6,669 nucleotides of DNA, taken from assembly GCA_030597865.1 (NCBI GenBank), contig JAUVQZ010000160.1:1-6669 (forward strand), in the 5' to 3' direction. The notes beneath the pieces were generated by a model. The model was given only the letters and a program-made list of their open reading frames with translations. It made no database searches and was not told the DNA's origin. Origin of the DNA: Pseudomonadota bacterium. GTDB taxonomy: Bacteria; Desulfobacterota; Desulfobulbia; Desulfobulbales; SURF-16. Below are positions 6,400 through 6,669 of this stretch, one piece after another. The position numbers were made by a program, and so were the translations under genes. How positions within the stretch are numbered: position 1 is the stretch's first letter; each line of letters opens with the position of its first letter.

Positions 6400-6669
6400 G
6401 AAACGTCCCGCCGGTCCTTGTTGTTTTTGCGCCAGGACGTGGCGGAAAAGGTGTGTCTTGTTCCCTCTGCTTGGTGCTGTTTATTCTCCTGGGCAATACT
6501 AAGAGCAAAAGGTGTACCGGTTATTAAGGGCTCAGGTTGCTCCCATTAATAACAACGTATTTTCAAAGAGAAATAATGGGGTATGGCGTTCTGCCGCCCG
6601 GGTCAAGGGGGGAAGTTCGCCTGTTTTGAAAGAAGAGCTGAACATTTCCTGGGGGGGAGGGGTCAAGGG
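6400..6669. other. Region without a secure gene at the right edge
   Basis: 270 bases. It contains the inverted repeat at 6520-6553, an orphan minus-strand AGGAG (6486-6490) with no start codon at usable distance, and GGGTCAAGGG at 6600-6609 and again at 6660-6669. A minus-strand frame is open from the window edge to a TGA at 6532-6534 (46 codons including the stop) and could be the tail of an upstream gene. Its composition is not convincing, and a second minus-strand frame is also open for about 34 codons. Confidence 0.5.
6520..6553. promoter_or_regulatory. AT-rich inverted repeat upstream of the hypothetical gene
   Basis: GTTATTAAGGG (6520-6530) pairs with CCCATTAATAAC (6542-6553) around an 11-base loop, with one bulged A. 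No adjoining T-run makes it a clear terminator on either strand. Its place about 120 bases before the hypothetical gene would suit an operator or an mRNA leader structure. Confidence 0.4.

Noticed and set aside
1..6669. CRISPR array, insertion sequence or phage genes
   Set aside because: No regularly spaced repeats with spacers, transposase or integrase motifs are present; the genes form an ordinary signalling cluster.

Overview
All supported genes lie on the minus strand, so the window reads right to left. The mix is a hybrid histidine kinase, a ModA-like lipoprotein, a free PilZ protein, and a sigma-54 activator whose PAS domains carry a cysteine motif. That mix, together with G+C a little above half by eye, suggests a signalling-rich Gram-negative bacterium. 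It is most like a sulfate-reducing or related member of the Desulfobacterota (old Deltaproteobacteria). The phylum is an inference; nothing here identifies a species.

Layout in transcription order. 6400-6669 has no secure gene, only an AT-rich inverted repeat and a few weak signals. 5992-6399 encodes a 135-residue hypothetical protein with a CxxC/HxxxC pattern. 3775-5916 encodes a 713-residue sigma-54 activator built as degenerate PilZ, PAS, PAS, AAA+ and Fis-type HTH. 3594-3774 is a 181-base gap full of repeats and G/C palindromes. 3228-3593 encodes a canonical single-domain PilZ protein. 2990-3227 is a gap with a GC-rich stem-loop. 2207-2989 encodes a 260-residue periplasmic-binding-protein-like lipoprotein of the ModA type. 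It overlaps by 4 bases the start of a large hybrid sensor kinase (HAMP, HisKA, HATPase, REC, REC), which runs off the left edge at 1-2210.

Two signalling modules sit side by side. In the first (1-2989) a lipoprotein binding protein is translationally coupled to a kinase with a helical periplasmic domain, with no ABC permease or ATPase gene in view. This looks like a binding protein acting as the kinase's co-receptor, as TorT does for TorS. In the second (3228-5916) a PilZ domain is fused to a sigma-54 activator next to a stand-alone PilZ protein, which suggests cyclic-di-GMP input to transcription. The start codon of that activator lies in the loop of a 16-bp hairpin whose two imperfect pairs are both G-U in the mRNA, and no Shine-Dalgarno sequence is visible. 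These links are inferences from domains and layout.
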